A DNA stretch of 64,000 nucleotides from Methylotenera_A sp040387035 (GCA_040387035.1 JAZKEN010000038.1:32372-96371), one strand, 5' to 3'. Numbered from the stretch's first letter, positions 43,753 to 52,701 are shown. Notes: generated from the sequence alone by a model not told the origin. Program-made: numbers and translations.

Positions 43753-46338
43753 ATGCGTTTCGATAAACTAACCACAAAATTTCAACAAGCGTTAAGTGAT
43801 GCGCAAAGCATCGCGGTGGGCGCTGATAATACAGCCATAGAGCCGCAGCACTTACTGCTGGCTTTGCTGCAAGAAGATAATGGCGGCGCATCCTCATTAT
43901 TGGCACGCGCTGGCGTTAACCTGACGCCGCTTAAAACGCAATTAAATAGCGCAATAGCCAATCTGCCTAAATCAACGGCATCTAATGGTGAAATCGCCAT
44001 TTCGCGTGATTTAAACAATCTGCTTAATGTGACCGACAAACTCGCGCAAAAACGCGGCGATGCCTATATTGCCAGTGAAATGTTCCTGTTGGCACTGGCT
44101 GAAGATAAAGGCGAGACTGGCAAATTACTCAAACAGCATGGCCTTACAAAAACCGCGCTGGAAGCGGCAGTGCTGGCAGTGCGCGGCAGTGAGCATGTTA
44201 ACGACCAAGAAGGTGAAAGCAATCGTGAAGCACTGAAAAAATACACAGTCGACCTGACCGAACGCGCCAGTTCAGGCAAGCTAGACCCGGTGATCGGGCG
44301 TGATGACGAAATTCGCCGCGTGATTCAAGTATTGATGCGCCGCACAAAAAACAACCCGGTGTTGATCGGTGAGCCGGGCGTGGGTAAAACCGCGATTGTG
44401 GAAGGTTTAGCACAGCGCATCATCAATGAAGAAGTGCCGGATTCACTAAAGGGTAAAAAAGTACTGTCGCTGGATATGGCGGCTTTGCTGGCAGGTGCCA
44501 AATACCGCGGTGAGTTTGAAGAGCGCTTGAAGTCTGTGCTGAAAGAGCTGTCGCAGGATGAAGGCCAGACCATCGTTTTTATCGATGAGCTGCATACCAT
44601 GGTTGGTGCCGGCAAGGCAGAAGGCGCAATGGATGCCGGCAATATGCTCAAGCCTGCGCTTGCACGCGGTGAGCTGCACTGCGTGGGCGCGACAACCCTG
44701 GATGAATACCGCAAATATATTGAAAAAGATGCGGCTTTAGAGCGACGCTTCCAAAAAGTGCTGGTGGATGAGCCGACGGTTGAAGCCACCATTGCAATTT
44801 TGCGTGGCCTGCAGGAAAAATACGAATTGCATCATGGTGTTGAGATCACTGACCCTGCCATCGTGGCAGCGGCGGAGCTCAGTCATCGCTATATTACCGA
44901 CCGCTTTTTACCGGATAAGGCCATCGATTTGATCGATGAAGCCGCTTCGCGTATCAAGATGGAAATCGATTCCAAGCCGGAAGTGCTGGATAAACTGGAA
45001 CGCCGCGTGATCCAACTCAAAATCGAGCGCGAAGCCGTGCGCCGCGAAAAGGACGAAGGCAGCCGCAAGCGCTTTGGCTTGATTGAGGAAGAGATTGAAA
45101 AACTAGAGAAAGAATACGCCGATCTGGAGGATATCTGGACTTCTGAAAAAGCGCAGGTACAGGGTACCAGCCATATCAAGGAAGCCATCGAAAAGGTTAA
45201 GTTCGAGATGGAAGAAGCCACACGTAAAGGTGAATGGCAAAAAGTGTCTGAGCTGCAATACGGCAAACTCCCTGCACTGGAAGCGCAACTGAAAGAGGCA
45301 ACGAATTCAGAAGCCGATACCCCGCAATCCAAAAACAGGATGCTGCGTACCGAAGTGGGTGCGGATGAGATCGCAGAAGTGGTGAGTCGTGCGACGGGTA
45401 TACCTGTTAGCAAGATGTTAACTGGTGAGCGTGAAAAACTGCTGACCATGGAAACCAAATTGCATGAAAGAGTGGTTGGGCAGGATGAAGCGGTGCGCCT
45501 GGTTTCTGATGCGATACGGCGTTCGCGTTCTGGCTTGAGCGACCCGAATCGCCCTTACGGTAGTTTCTTGTTCCTGGGTCCGACCGGTGTCGGTAAAACC
45601 GAGCTGTGCAAAGCCCTGGCCGGATTCTTGTTCGATTCTGAAGAGCACCTCATTCGCATCGATATGAGTGAATTTATGGAGAAGCACAGTGTCGCACGTA
45701 TGATAGGTGCGCCGCCGGGTTATGTGGGCTATGAAGAAGGCGGTACGCTGACGGAAGCGGTACGCCGTAAGCCCTACAGCGTGATTCTGCTGGATGAGGT
45801 GGAAAAAGCGCACCCGGATGTGTTCAATGTATTGCTGCAAGTGTTGGACGATGGCCGCTTGACCGATGGCCAGGGACGTACCGTGGACTTCAAGAATACG
45901 GTGATCATCATGACGTCTAACCTTGGCAGCCAGATGATACAAAGCATGGCGGACCAGGATTACCAAGTGGTGAAACTGGCGGTGATGGGCGAAGTGAAAA
46001 CGCATTTCAGGCCGGAGTTCGTCAACCGTATTGATGAAGTGGTCGTTTTCCATAGTCTGGGTGAGGCGCAAGTGAAATCGATTGCACAGATTCAGATTGA
46101 ATTATTGGCAAGACGCTTGACGGCAATGGACATGACGCTGAATATCAGTGATGCCGCAATCGCAGAAATCGCCAATGCGGGCTTTGATCCTGTTTACGGG
46201 GCAAGGCCGCTGAAGCGGGCTATCCAAAGTGAAATTGAAAACCCGCTGGCCAAAGAGATCCTGGCTGGGCACTTTGTGGCGAAAGACACGATATTGGTAG
46301 ACAACAAAGGTGGCAAGATGGCGTTTACAAAAGGCTAA
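43753..46338 (+). CDS. clpB: ATP-dependent disaggregase ClpB
   Basis: ClpB is a hexameric AAA+ chaperone that pulls proteins out of aggregates with DnaK. The 861-residue protein has an N-terminal Clp repeat domain, AAA-1 with GEPGVGKTAIVEGLA and VFIDELHTMVGAG, a coiled-coil middle domain (about 400-530, Glu/Lys/Arg rich), and AAA-2 with GPTGVGKTELCKALA and SVILLDEVEKAHPDVFN. ATG 43753 has a perfect AAGGAGG at 43741-43747; the upstream ATG-like starts lie in the promoter region. Control by RpoH is indicated by the promoter. Confidence 0.98.
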   Translation: MRFDKLTTKFQQALSDAQSIAVGADNTAIEPQHLLLALLQEDNGGASSLLARAGVNLTPLKTQLNSAIANLPKSTASNGEIAISRDLNNLLNVTDKLAQKRGDAYIASEMFLLALAEDKGETGKLLKQHGLTKTALEAAVLAVRGSEHVNDQEGESNREALKKYTVDLTERASSGKLDPVIGRDDEIRRVIQVLMRRTKNNPVLIGEPGVGKTAIVEGLAQRIINEEVPDSLKGKKVLSLDMAALLAGAKYRGEFEERLKSVLKELSQDEGQTIVFIDELHTMVGAGKAEGAMDAGNMLKPALARGELHCVGATTLDEYRKYIEKDAALERRFQKVLVDEPTVEATIAILRGLQEKYELHHGVEITDPAIVAAAELSHRYITDRFLPDKAIDLIDEAASRIKMEIDSKPEVLDKLERRVIQLKIEREAVRREKDEGSRKRFGLIEEEIEKLEKEYADLEDIWTSEKAQVQGTSHIKEAIEKVKFEMEEATRKGEWQKVSELQYGKLPALEAQLKEATNSEADTPQSKNRMLRTEVGADEIAEVVSRATGIPVSKMLTGEREKLLTMETKLHERVVGQDEAVRLVSDAIRRSRSGLSDPNRPYGSFLFLGPTGVGKTELCKALAGFLFDSEEHLIRIDMSEFMEKHSVARMIGAPPGYVGYEEGGTLTEAVRRKPYSVILLDEVEKAHPDVFNVLLQVLDDGRLTDGQGRTVDFKNTVIIMTSNLGSQMIQSMADQDYQVVKLAVMGEVKTHFRPEFVNRIDEVVVFHSLGEAQVKSIAQIQIELLARRLTAMDMTLNISDAAIAEIANAGFDPVYGARPLKRAIQSEIENPLAKEILAGHFVAKDTILVDNKGGKMAFTKG

Positions 46339-46359
46339 TTAGCGCGCAAGCTGACATTG

Positions 46360-47295
46360 ATGAAAACACTGATTACTACTTTTTTAGTGATTACTTTAAA
46401 CCTGGTAATGGGTGTTGGCATCAGTGTGGCTTATACCTCTAGTGAATTGGAAATCTTTGATAATGAGCCTCCGATTATCAAGGATTTGCTAGAGCGAGCC
46501 AGCGTGTTGTTAGGCGAAGAAAACAATACGGACGCTGCCTGGAAAGCCGCCAATCTTTATTGCGAAGCAGCGCGTTACGGCAGTGCAGAGGGCGTGTACC
46601 GCTTGGGCATGCTGTATGCGTTTGGGCGTGGTGTGCCAGCAAACCGTGATTATGCGGCCAATCTATTTGGCATCGCTTCAACGCATGGGCATTTTGAAGC
46701 GCAGAAAATGCTGGAAACTATTGAAATCAAAACCAACGATACGCCTATTTGCGTGTTGGAAGCGGTGGCGCCAGAAAAAGCCCCTGCGCAGGATTATGCC
46801 AATGCGCAATCGCCCAAAATTGATGCCTATATCGCCGGCCTGCCTAAAAATAAGCGCTGGGTGGTGGATCTGGTGGGTACGATTGCGGATTGGTACAAGG
46901 TGGATGAAAAACTGGTGCTGTCTATTATTACGGCTGAGTCCAATTTTAAGGTAACGGCTAAGTCCAACAAAGAGGCGCATGGTCTGATGCAATTAATACC
47001 CGCCACGGCTGACCGCTTTAATGTGAAAAATGCCTACAATGCCAGCCAAAATATCAAAGGTGGTGTGAAATATTTACGCTGGTTATTGTCTTATTTCAGG
47101 GGCGATGTGACATTGGCAGTGGCGGCGTACAACGCCGGTGAAGGTTCGGTGGATCGCTATAAAGGTGTGCCACCTTACAAGGAAACGCGCGCTTATGTAA
47201 AAAAAGTGTTGGGTTTATACGAAGCCAAACGCCACGATTTTGATGCCAGCATTGCGCAGGCATCGCCAGCTTTAAAGAAAGTGAGTACTAAATGA
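46360..47295 (+). CDS. Lytic transglycosylase (SLT domain) with Sel1-like repeat
   Basis: This is an exported peptidoglycan lyase of about 311 residues. It has a signal peptide (about 1-22), a Sel1/TPR-like repeat region (about 45-110: EGVYRLGMLYAFGRGVPANRDYAANLF) and a C-terminal SLT domain (about 160-300). The catalytic Glu is in IITAESNFKVTAKS, followed by AHGLMQLIPATADRF, GGVKYLRWLL and AVAAYNAGEGSVDRY. ATG 46360 lies one codon after TTG 46357. It overlaps the lipoprotein gene by four bases, so the two are co-translated. Confidence 0.92.
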   Translation: MKTLITTFLVITLNLVMGVGISVAYTSSELEIFDNEPPIIKDLLERASVLLGEENNTDAAWKAANLYCEAARYGSAEGVYRLGMLYAFGRGVPANRDYAANLFGIASTHGHFEAQKMLETIEIKTNDTPICVLEAVAPEKAPAQDYANAQSPKIDAYIAGLPKNKRWVVDLVGTIADWYKVDEKLVLSIITAESNFKVTAKSNKEAHGLMQLIPATADRFNVKNAYNASQNIKGGVKYLRWLLSYFRGDVTLAVAAYNAGEGSVDRYKGVPPYKETRAYVKKVLGLYEAKRHDFDASIAQASPALKKVSTK

Positions 47296-47831
47296 AAAGT
47301 GTATGGTTATTAATCATCAGTTTAATGTTGGTGACTGGTTGCGCCAGCACAGGCACACAGCCATCACAGGTTAAGCGTATTACGCCTGAAGAGTTGGCAA
47401 AAATACTACCGCCGGCTGTTGCCACCGTCAGTTTGGATGAGGTTGTGAATGATTCCAAACAAGGCAAAACCCCAGACGCAATCATTGCAAAAATCAAAGC
47501 GAGCAATTCACGCTATGAGCTAACGCCCGCGCAAACCTTGCTTTTAAGCAAGCAGGGTGTCGATACCAAAGTCTTGGACTATATCCATCAAAGTAATGAA
47601 TTAGCTAAGCAAAATGCGATTGCGGACGAAATGAACAAGCGTGAAAAAGAACGTGCAGTCGCTGAAAAAATGCTTAAGCGCGAACGCGATATGGCGCGTA
47701 ATAGTTACTATGACCCGTTTTGGGGGCCACGCTTTGGCGGTTTTTATGGCCATCCTTTTTATCGATATAACAGGGGCTATGGTAGCCGTTTTGGCTTTGG
47801 TTTAAATTACGGTTATCCATTCGGCTGGTAA
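47292..47831 (+). CDS. Outer-membrane or periplasmic lipoprotein, uncharacterised
   Basis: This is a lipoprotein of 179 residues with lipobox LVTGC at residues 13-17. The middle (about 30-115) reads TPEELAKILPPAVATVSLDEVVNDSKQG and contains a helical Lys/Glu-rich stretch (ADEMNKREKERAVAEKML). The C-terminus (140-179) is rich in Gly, Tyr, Phe and Arg. I recognise no named family. Translation is coupled to the lytic transglycosylase, suggesting a shared cell-wall role. Confidence 0.82.
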   Translation: MKSVWLLIISLMLVTGCASTGTQPSQVKRITPEELAKILPPAVATVSLDEVVNDSKQGKTPDAIIAKIKASNSRYELTPAQTLLLSKQGVDTKVLDYIHQSNELAKQNAIADEMNKREKERAVAEKMLKRERDMARNSYYDPFWGPRFGGFYGHPFYRYNRGYGSRFGFGLNYGYPFGW

Positions 47832-47881
47832 GTAACGCGTGCAGTTTAAGTGCATAGTGTGTTGCACGCGGTGTACATTTA

Positions 47882-48406
47882 TCAGCGATTACCGTCCTTA
47901 ATCATGGCGACCAGCTGATCCAGGCACGCTCCCCAGCCTTCCTTAAAGCCCATATTCTCATGTTGAATGCGTGCCTCTTGATGAGCATGCATGACATGTG
48001 CGGTGTATTTGGTGCCGCCTGCAACCGATTCCAATAAAATCGTCGCCGTCATCATAAACTCTTCGCAGGGGTGGTCAGGATTGGCAAGGGGCTGTTTGGC
48101 GGGTCTTAAGCCAGGCTCAAGCGCATTAGTCCAAACCAGTTTTTGATTGGGAAGGATTTGCAGATAGCAGCCGCTATTGTCAAATTGCTGCCCTTCTGGA
48201 GATTGCATCACGGTACGAAAAATGCCGCCAACGTGTAAATCTATCTCACAATCAACCGTTTTCCAGGGCAGTGGGCAAAACCAGGGTTTAAGCAACTCAG
48301 GCGTAGTCCAAGCCGCCCAGATGGCTTCCTTTGGCACGTCAACAATCCGCTCAAACATGAGGTCCAGTTCGGGATTATGGCTTGTAATTGTTTGACTGTT
48401 ATTCAT
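47882..48406 (-). CDS. SRPBCC / AHSA1-like domain protein
   Basis: This is a cytosolic START/Bet v1-like protein of about 174 residues. Typical AHSA1 text: FERIVDVPKEAIWAAWTTPELLKPWFCP, GGIFRTVMQSPEG, WTNALEPGLRP and a C-terminal helix MGFKEGWGACLDQLVAMI. ATG 48406 is favoured because AAAGG stands seven bases upstream. Members bind hydrophobic ligands or help Hsp90-type proteins; the ligand here is unknown. It is divergent from the small LuxR-type gene. Confidence 0.87.
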   Translation of the reverse strand: MNNSQTITSHNPELDLMFERIVDVPKEAIWAAWTTPELLKPWFCPLPWKTVDCEIDLHVGGIFRTVMQSPEGQQFDNSGCYLQILPNQKLVWTNALEPGLRPAKQPLANPDHPCEEFMMTATILLESVAGGTKYTAHVMHAHQEARIQHENMGFKEGWGACLDQLVAMIKDGNR

Positions 48407-48487
48407 CACAGGGCCTTTCAACTATCCATATGAAATTCAATAAGTGGATTATTTTATACCTAAAAATAGCGTGCAGTCATAACAGAA

Positions 48488-48611
48488 CCCCAATTTGGGG
48501 GCAGCTTGAGCGATTTTTAAACCCTCCCATTTTTGGGGCTTAAACCAAGCATTTAACTGGGTTTTAAGCCGTTTATCCGGCTAACTTAATCCCTAGTTTA
48601 GGGGATTTTTT
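48488..48611 (+). promoter_or_regulatory. Leader region with three CCC...GGGG dyads and a T-tailed hairpin
   Basis: Three similar dyads stand in 117 bases: CCCCAATTTGGGG at 48488-48500, CCCATTTTTGGGG at 48526-48538 and CCCTAGTTTAGGGG at 48591-48604. The last is extended to AATCCCTA/TAGGGGATT and followed by TTTTTT, so it could end transcription. The region lies between the SRPBCC gene and the HTH gene. They may be operators for a regulator or parts of an attenuator; no promoter boxes can be fixed. Confidence 0.5.
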
Positions 48612-48671
48612 GATTTTTTAGCTGAGATAAACTGCATTTTTTTTAATAGTCTTAGGCTTAAGGATAACAAT

Positions 48672-48893
48672 ATGAACAACAATCCCCTGACTCCGGCGCT
48701 GAGTAAATTGATGCAAACTTGCCTTTATTTAAAAACTACCGATGCCAAAGTGATCGCCCAATACCTGAATAAATCACCCGCTACTATACGCACCGAATTT
48801 CAACGCACCATGGATTTGCTGGATGTGCATTGCCGTTATGCTGCTATCAAAACGGTAGAAGAGCAAGGATGGTTGTTTTCTGAAGATACCTGA
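48672..48893 (+). CDS. Small LuxR-type helix-turn-helix protein
   Basis: This 73-residue protein consists almost only of a GerE/LuxR-like DNA-binding domain. VIAQYLNKSPATIRTEFQRT corresponds to the scaffold and recognition helices, followed by MDLLDVHCRYAAIKTV where LuxR regulators have the kLgv..R.eA pattern. No receiver or ligand domain is attached. The start is supported by AAGGAT eight bases upstream. It precedes the two uncharacterised large genes and may control them; this is inference. Confidence 0.78.
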   Translation: MNNNPLTPALSKLMQTCLYLKTTDAKVIAQYLNKSPATIRTEFQRTMDLLDVHCRYAAIKTVEEQGWLFSEDT

Positions 48894-48990
48894 AATTGGC
48901 CTTAAATGTATGCATGTGCAGACTGGTTAATCCAAAACTAGCCGCGTAACCTAAAAATAAAGGTGGTAGCAAGCCGCTCTTTATTTGAAT

Positions 48991-49009
48991 TGTTTTAAAT
49001 TTTAAAACA
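48991..49009. repeat. AT-rich palindrome upstream of the 711-residue protein gene
   Basis: TGTTTTAAA and TTTAAAACA form a perfect palindrome around one central T. Just upstream, AAATAAAG (48955-48962) and CTTTATTT (48979-48986) form another dyad. They fill the 149-base gap between the HTH gene and the next gene and may be regulatory. Confidence 0.5.
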
Positions 49010-49042
49010 TGTGTATGACGTAGCTAATTTTTGGAGATGATT

Positions 49043-51178
49043 ATGATCAAACCACCATTCAGTCGACAGGCGATCAATGCCGACTTAATAAAGCATCGCG
49101 GCGCTTTTGCCCAGTTGCTTATTTCGAACCCTAACTATTTTGGCAATTTAAACCCCGATCTTTTCCCTAAGCCGGTGTTTCCCATCAAAGGCAACACGCT
49201 GTATGAAAACCTAGGCTGTTTAGGCCTGGAGCCACAATTTGATTTGCTCAAAACCGTGCTGTATATCAATCAGGATAGCGGCTATTCTGGCGAACTATGC
49301 TCGGCAGGCTCACAAGAGTATGTGCGCTTTTACCTGTCTTATGATGATGGCGCTAGCTGGCAGGATCAGGGTGTAACCAGCATTACTGTGCACGATGTCA
49401 AGCATGATGGCAGGCTGGAATATGCATTAGAGATGCCGATCAAGCCAGAAAAACTCTATTGCAAACGTGCCAACCAGATATTGGCGCGTGCGATTTTATC
49501 CTGGAATGTTCCGCCGCCAGCTAATACGCCGCATTACACCCCGGTGTGGGGTAATGCGGTGGATGCTTATGTGCTGGCACGCCCGGCTTCTCAATTGGTA
49601 TTAAAAGACTTGATGGCACCGGCCTTGCTGCAAGAGCTTAGCTCTGCAGTTGATATAGAGCAGACTATCACGCTGAAGCCTCAGTTGGCCGCACTGCCGG
49701 CGTTGCTGACATCGTATGAAAAAGAGGGTGTGCATTTGCATCGTGCGCTTTTCCCGATGGTGACGGAATTAACAGAAACGCCAACACAGCTCAGCAAGCT
49801 GCATGCGCTGCCATCCCAGAGCTTAATAAAATCGCCGATATTTGGCGGCATTCATATTGATTGGCCTAAAGTCATCGAAGCCATTAAAAATACCGATGGC
49901 AATATCGATTATGAAGAATTGAATTGTATTGGCCTGCAACCGCGTGCCTCGCTGGATCACTTGGTGGGCATCTTGAAGGTGAAAAAGCCCCAAGGCTATT
50001 CAGGCAATCTATGCACCAAAGGCAGTCAGGAATATATTCGCTTCTACATGGATTTTGGCGCTGGCTGGCAGGATATGGGCTTGTCTTCAGTGCAAGTGTA
50101 CGATATGAATCCGCTGCCAAAAAACGGTTTGCATTACGCGGTGATGCTGCCTGTTAATTTAGATAAATACCGCAAGCCTTGCCACAGCGGTCCTGTTTTT
50201 GCCAAGATGCGCGCTATTTTGTCGTGGAATTCAGCACCACCTGCTAACTCACCAAATTACAAACCAAACTGGGGTAATGCAGAAGAAACCACCGTTTTGC
50301 TAAAACCTAAAGCAGGCAATAACACAGGTTTACCTGCCCCCGTGATTACCGCTGTTTGCGGACAAAGTGTAGCCGAAATTGACCCTGCAACGGGCTTGCT
50401 GACTAATGGTGGTTTTACCAAAGCGCCATTTGCTAACTCCTTGTGGATCAGTGGTCATATCGGAAATGCACCCGATGCCAGCAGTGGCGCAGCCAAGCTG
50501 AAGTACAGGCTAACGGCCAGTGTGGATGGCACTCATTTTAACCCGGTCACTACAGCGTTTGATATCAGGACTGAGCAGCTTTCCGGTGGCACATGGACCT
50601 TTCCCGCACCCATCAGCCTGGCACCGCAAGCCGATGGTTTCGTGGCGTATCAAGAAGACTTAATCGCGCCAATACAAACCTTTATCAATCTTGATATTTT
50701 GGGTGTTTTACACACGGCGGGCAGCGCTAGCCCCTATCGCTGGCTGCGCGTGGAGGTACAGGATGCGATAAACCCGGCCACTATTTATGCATCAAATGTT
50801 GTGATGGTGCGTATTGATAATGCCGCGCCAACTGCAAGCATTACCATGGACCAGGGCCCATGCTCAGACATTAATATCGGTGACACCATTACTGGTAGCT
50901 ACATCACGGCGGATGAGCATTACAGCAGCGTTTCGATTGCGGTATTAGGTAGCGGCGGCGGCCCGGTGACGTTAACGCCTACGGTAGGGCCGAGCTTAAC
51001 CGGAGAATCGGGTAAGTGGAGCTTTGCTACCGCAGGCATGACCGCTTGCGGCTATGTGGTGCAACTCACAACTCACGATAGAGCCATTATCGGTTACGTT
51101 TCTGGTACCTCTTATGCCGCAGGCGGCGGGCACTATTACCAACCCTTGGCTATTGGTTTCTGCTTAAGAAAAGGCTAG
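49043..51178 (+). CDS. Uncharacterised 711-residue protein with an internal duplication
   Basis: I recognise no function. A domain of about 127 residues occurs twice, at about 50-176 and 286-417. Both copies have YE-L-C-GL, GYSG-LC--GSQEY-RFY, a W-D-G stretch (SWQDQGVTSITVHD against GWQDMGLSSVQVYD), RAILSWN and PPAN-P-Y-P-WGNA. Each copy holds three conserved Cys. The C-terminal third looks like Ig-type beta sandwiches (SASPYRWLRVEVQDAINPAT, then VSIAVLGSGGGPVTLTPT). No signal peptide or membrane helix is seen. ATG 49043 has GGAG six bases upstream. It is followed after 77 bases by the 434-residue protein gene on the same strand. Confidence 0.85.
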   Translation: MIKPPFSRQAINADLIKHRGAFAQLLISNPNYFGNLNPDLFPKPVFPIKGNTLYENLGCLGLEPQFDLLKTVLYINQDSGYSGELCSAGSQEYVRFYLSYDDGASWQDQGVTSITVHDVKHDGRLEYALEMPIKPEKLYCKRANQILARAILSWNVPPPANTPHYTPVWGNAVDAYVLARPASQLVLKDLMAPALLQELSSAVDIEQTITLKPQLAALPALLTSYEKEGVHLHRALFPMVTELTETPTQLSKLHALPSQSLIKSPIFGGIHIDWPKVIEAIKNTDGNIDYEELNCIGLQPRASLDHLVGILKVKKPQGYSGNLCTKGSQEYIRFYMDFGAGWQDMGLSSVQVYDMNPLPKNGLHYAVMLPVNLDKYRKPCHSGPVFAKMRAILSWNSAPPANSPNYKPNWGNAEETTVLLKPKAGNNTGLPAPVITAVCGQSVAEIDPATGLLTNGGFTKAPFANSLWISGHIGNAPDASSGAAKLKYRLTASVDGTHFNPVTTAFDIRTEQLSGGTWTFPAPISLAPQADGFVAYQEDLIAPIQTFINLDILGVLHTAGSASPYRWLRVEVQDAINPATIYASNVVMVRIDNAAPTASITMDQGPCSDINIGDTITGSYITADEHYSSVSIAVLGSGGGPVTLTPTVGPSLTGESGKWSFATAGMTACGYVVQLTTHDRAIIGYVSGTSYAAGGGHYYQPLAIGFCLRKG

Positions 51179-51255
51179 TCGACTCAACTTGCAATGGGGT
51201 TAACGCTAACCCCATTGCTTAAACCATTTTAAAGAGTATCAAAAGGAGATACATC

Positions 51256-52560
51256 ATGGACGGAAAACATCCGGCAGCAATTCCCTGCTGTCCACAATTG
51301 ATTGAAGACAACCATTGCGACATCATAAATTTCAGTCGCGTGCTGACTTATCCAACCAGAGTTGTAAGCGGCAATGGTAAAGTGAATGTTGAAGTGATTC
51401 TGCACTTTAAGTTTACACGCTGTACTTTGGGGTTGACTTTAGGCGACCCTGTTTACAGCACCACATTACTACCTGGCGAAAAAGTGCGCTTAAGCAGTAC
51501 CGACAGAAGAAGCCGCTTCAGTTACGACAGCGAGACTAAGATGAGCTACCGCAGCGAGCAGATATCAGAAGAGCAATATTTTATGACCGCTACACAAAAG
51601 TATCTAGCGGATGCCTCTGCCGCCCAATCGGGCCACGCTGAAAGCTCATCTGAAGGGCATTGGGATTTTCATGGTGATGCCAGTGGCAGCATTGGCCTGT
51701 TGAGCTTGAGTGCCAGCGCCAGCACCAATGCAAAAGGCAATCACAATAGTAGCTCGGTGGCCGATTATTTAAACCAGCAGCGCACACATGTGCAAAGCGC
51801 AGCATCGCAGGCGGTCAGTGCTTCACGCAAGGCGCACTCCGTTTCGATTGGTGAAGTATCAAGCCGCACCCATATTGAAGGCGAATCGGAAGACCATTTT
51901 GAGGCCTCATCACGTGAGTTTTCCAATTTTAATAAATGCCATGCCGTGACATATATGTTCTATCGACTCAATAAAAAGCAAAAAACCACGTTTGAATTAG
52001 TGTCGATAGAACGGCGCGTGCTTGATGATGTGGCACCCATAGGCGGTGTGCTGCAGCCTGCGCAAAATCGTGCCCCCGTGGCATTAGTACCGCAGGATAT
52101 TCCTGCTACGGCTATATTAAAACGTCAATCTGTGGCGGCAAATGCCGCAAGTGCTGATTTGTTAAGCACCCAGGCGGATACCAGTAGTTTATTGATATCC
52201 GCACCGAATTTGGTGCGTCCAACCTTGGCCGCCAGTGCCGATTTCAGAAAGCCGCTTGACTCTGCAGTAAGACAAAAAGCCCTTAACGAGGTAAACAAAG
52301 AGCTACACGAAAAAAACCTGATTGATAAGGAAGGGAAGGTCAGCAAGGAAATCAAGCTAAGCATTGATTTTGAGTCGGAGTTTTCCTTGCCTACGCCAGG
52401 CATTATCGTCAAAGGCTGCCTGGATGAGTGTGCTGTGTGTGAGCCGGTATTGCATGAAAGATTACAACTGGAGAATGACTTGCTACGCAAACAAATTGAA
52501 TTGTTAGACAAATCCCAGGAATATCGCTGCTGTCCAGTTCCGGTTCCAGCGCCAGAATAA
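51256..52560 (+). CDS. Uncharacterised 434-residue protein, Ser/Ala-rich with Cys pairs
   Basis: I recognise no function. The N-terminus has a CC pair (AIPCCPQL) and a beta-rich part (LTLGDPVYSTTLLPGEKVRL, DRRSRFSYDSETKMSYRSEQ). Residues about 115-215 are low-complexity Ser/Ala/His (GHAESSSEGHWDFHGDASGS) and look helical. CHAVTYMFYRLNKKQKTTFE resembles a structural beta domain. The C-terminus has GCLDECAVCEP, a short coiled coil (LQLENDLLRKQIELLD) and a final CC pair. AAGGAG precedes the ATG, and a terminator follows the stop, so it closes the unit started by the 711-residue protein gene. Confidence 0.83.
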   Translation: MDGKHPAAIPCCPQLIEDNHCDIINFSRVLTYPTRVVSGNGKVNVEVILHFKFTRCTLGLTLGDPVYSTTLLPGEKVRLSSTDRRSRFSYDSETKMSYRSEQISEEQYFMTATQKYLADASAAQSGHAESSSEGHWDFHGDASGSIGLLSLSASASTNAKGNHNSSSVADYLNQQRTHVQSAASQAVSASRKAHSVSIGEVSSRTHIEGESEDHFEASSREFSNFNKCHAVTYMFYRLNKKQKTTFELVSIERRVLDDVAPIGGVLQPAQNRAPVALVPQDIPATAILKRQSVAANAASADLLSTQADTSSLLISAPNLVRPTLAASADFRKPLDSAVRQKALNEVNKELHEKNLIDKEGKVSKEIKLSIDFESEFSLPTPGIIVKGCLDECAVCEPVLHERLQLENDLLRKQIELLDKSQEYRCCPVPVPAPE

Positions 52561-52579
52561 GCGCTGATTGCCATCCTTT

Positions 52580-52610
52580 AAGCCTAATGCTGCCTGCATT
52601 AGGCTTTTTT
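52580..52610 (+). terminator. Rho-independent terminator after the 434-residue protein gene
   Basis: AAGCCTAATGC and GCATTAGGCTT form an 11-pair stem with loop TGCCT, followed by six T. It starts 20 bases after the stop codon. Confidence 0.92.
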
Positions 52611-52701
52611 ATTGCAAATTTTTTGTAGTGCTTTTCAGTGGTAAATAAAAAATATTAGATTGTGCTAATCTACAAGATATTCAAATATAAGGCATTTAAA
52701 C

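Noticed and set aside
44325..46071. Long open frames on the minus strand inside clpB
   Set aside because: clpB on the plus strand is intact and strongly conserved; the antisense frames have no ribosome sites and protein-unlike composition, so they are shadows.
47836..47870. Inverted repeat CGCGTGCA/TGCACGCG between convergent lipoprotein and SRPBCC genes
   Set aside because: The loop of 19 bases is long and no T-run follows on either strand, so it is not a convincing terminator.
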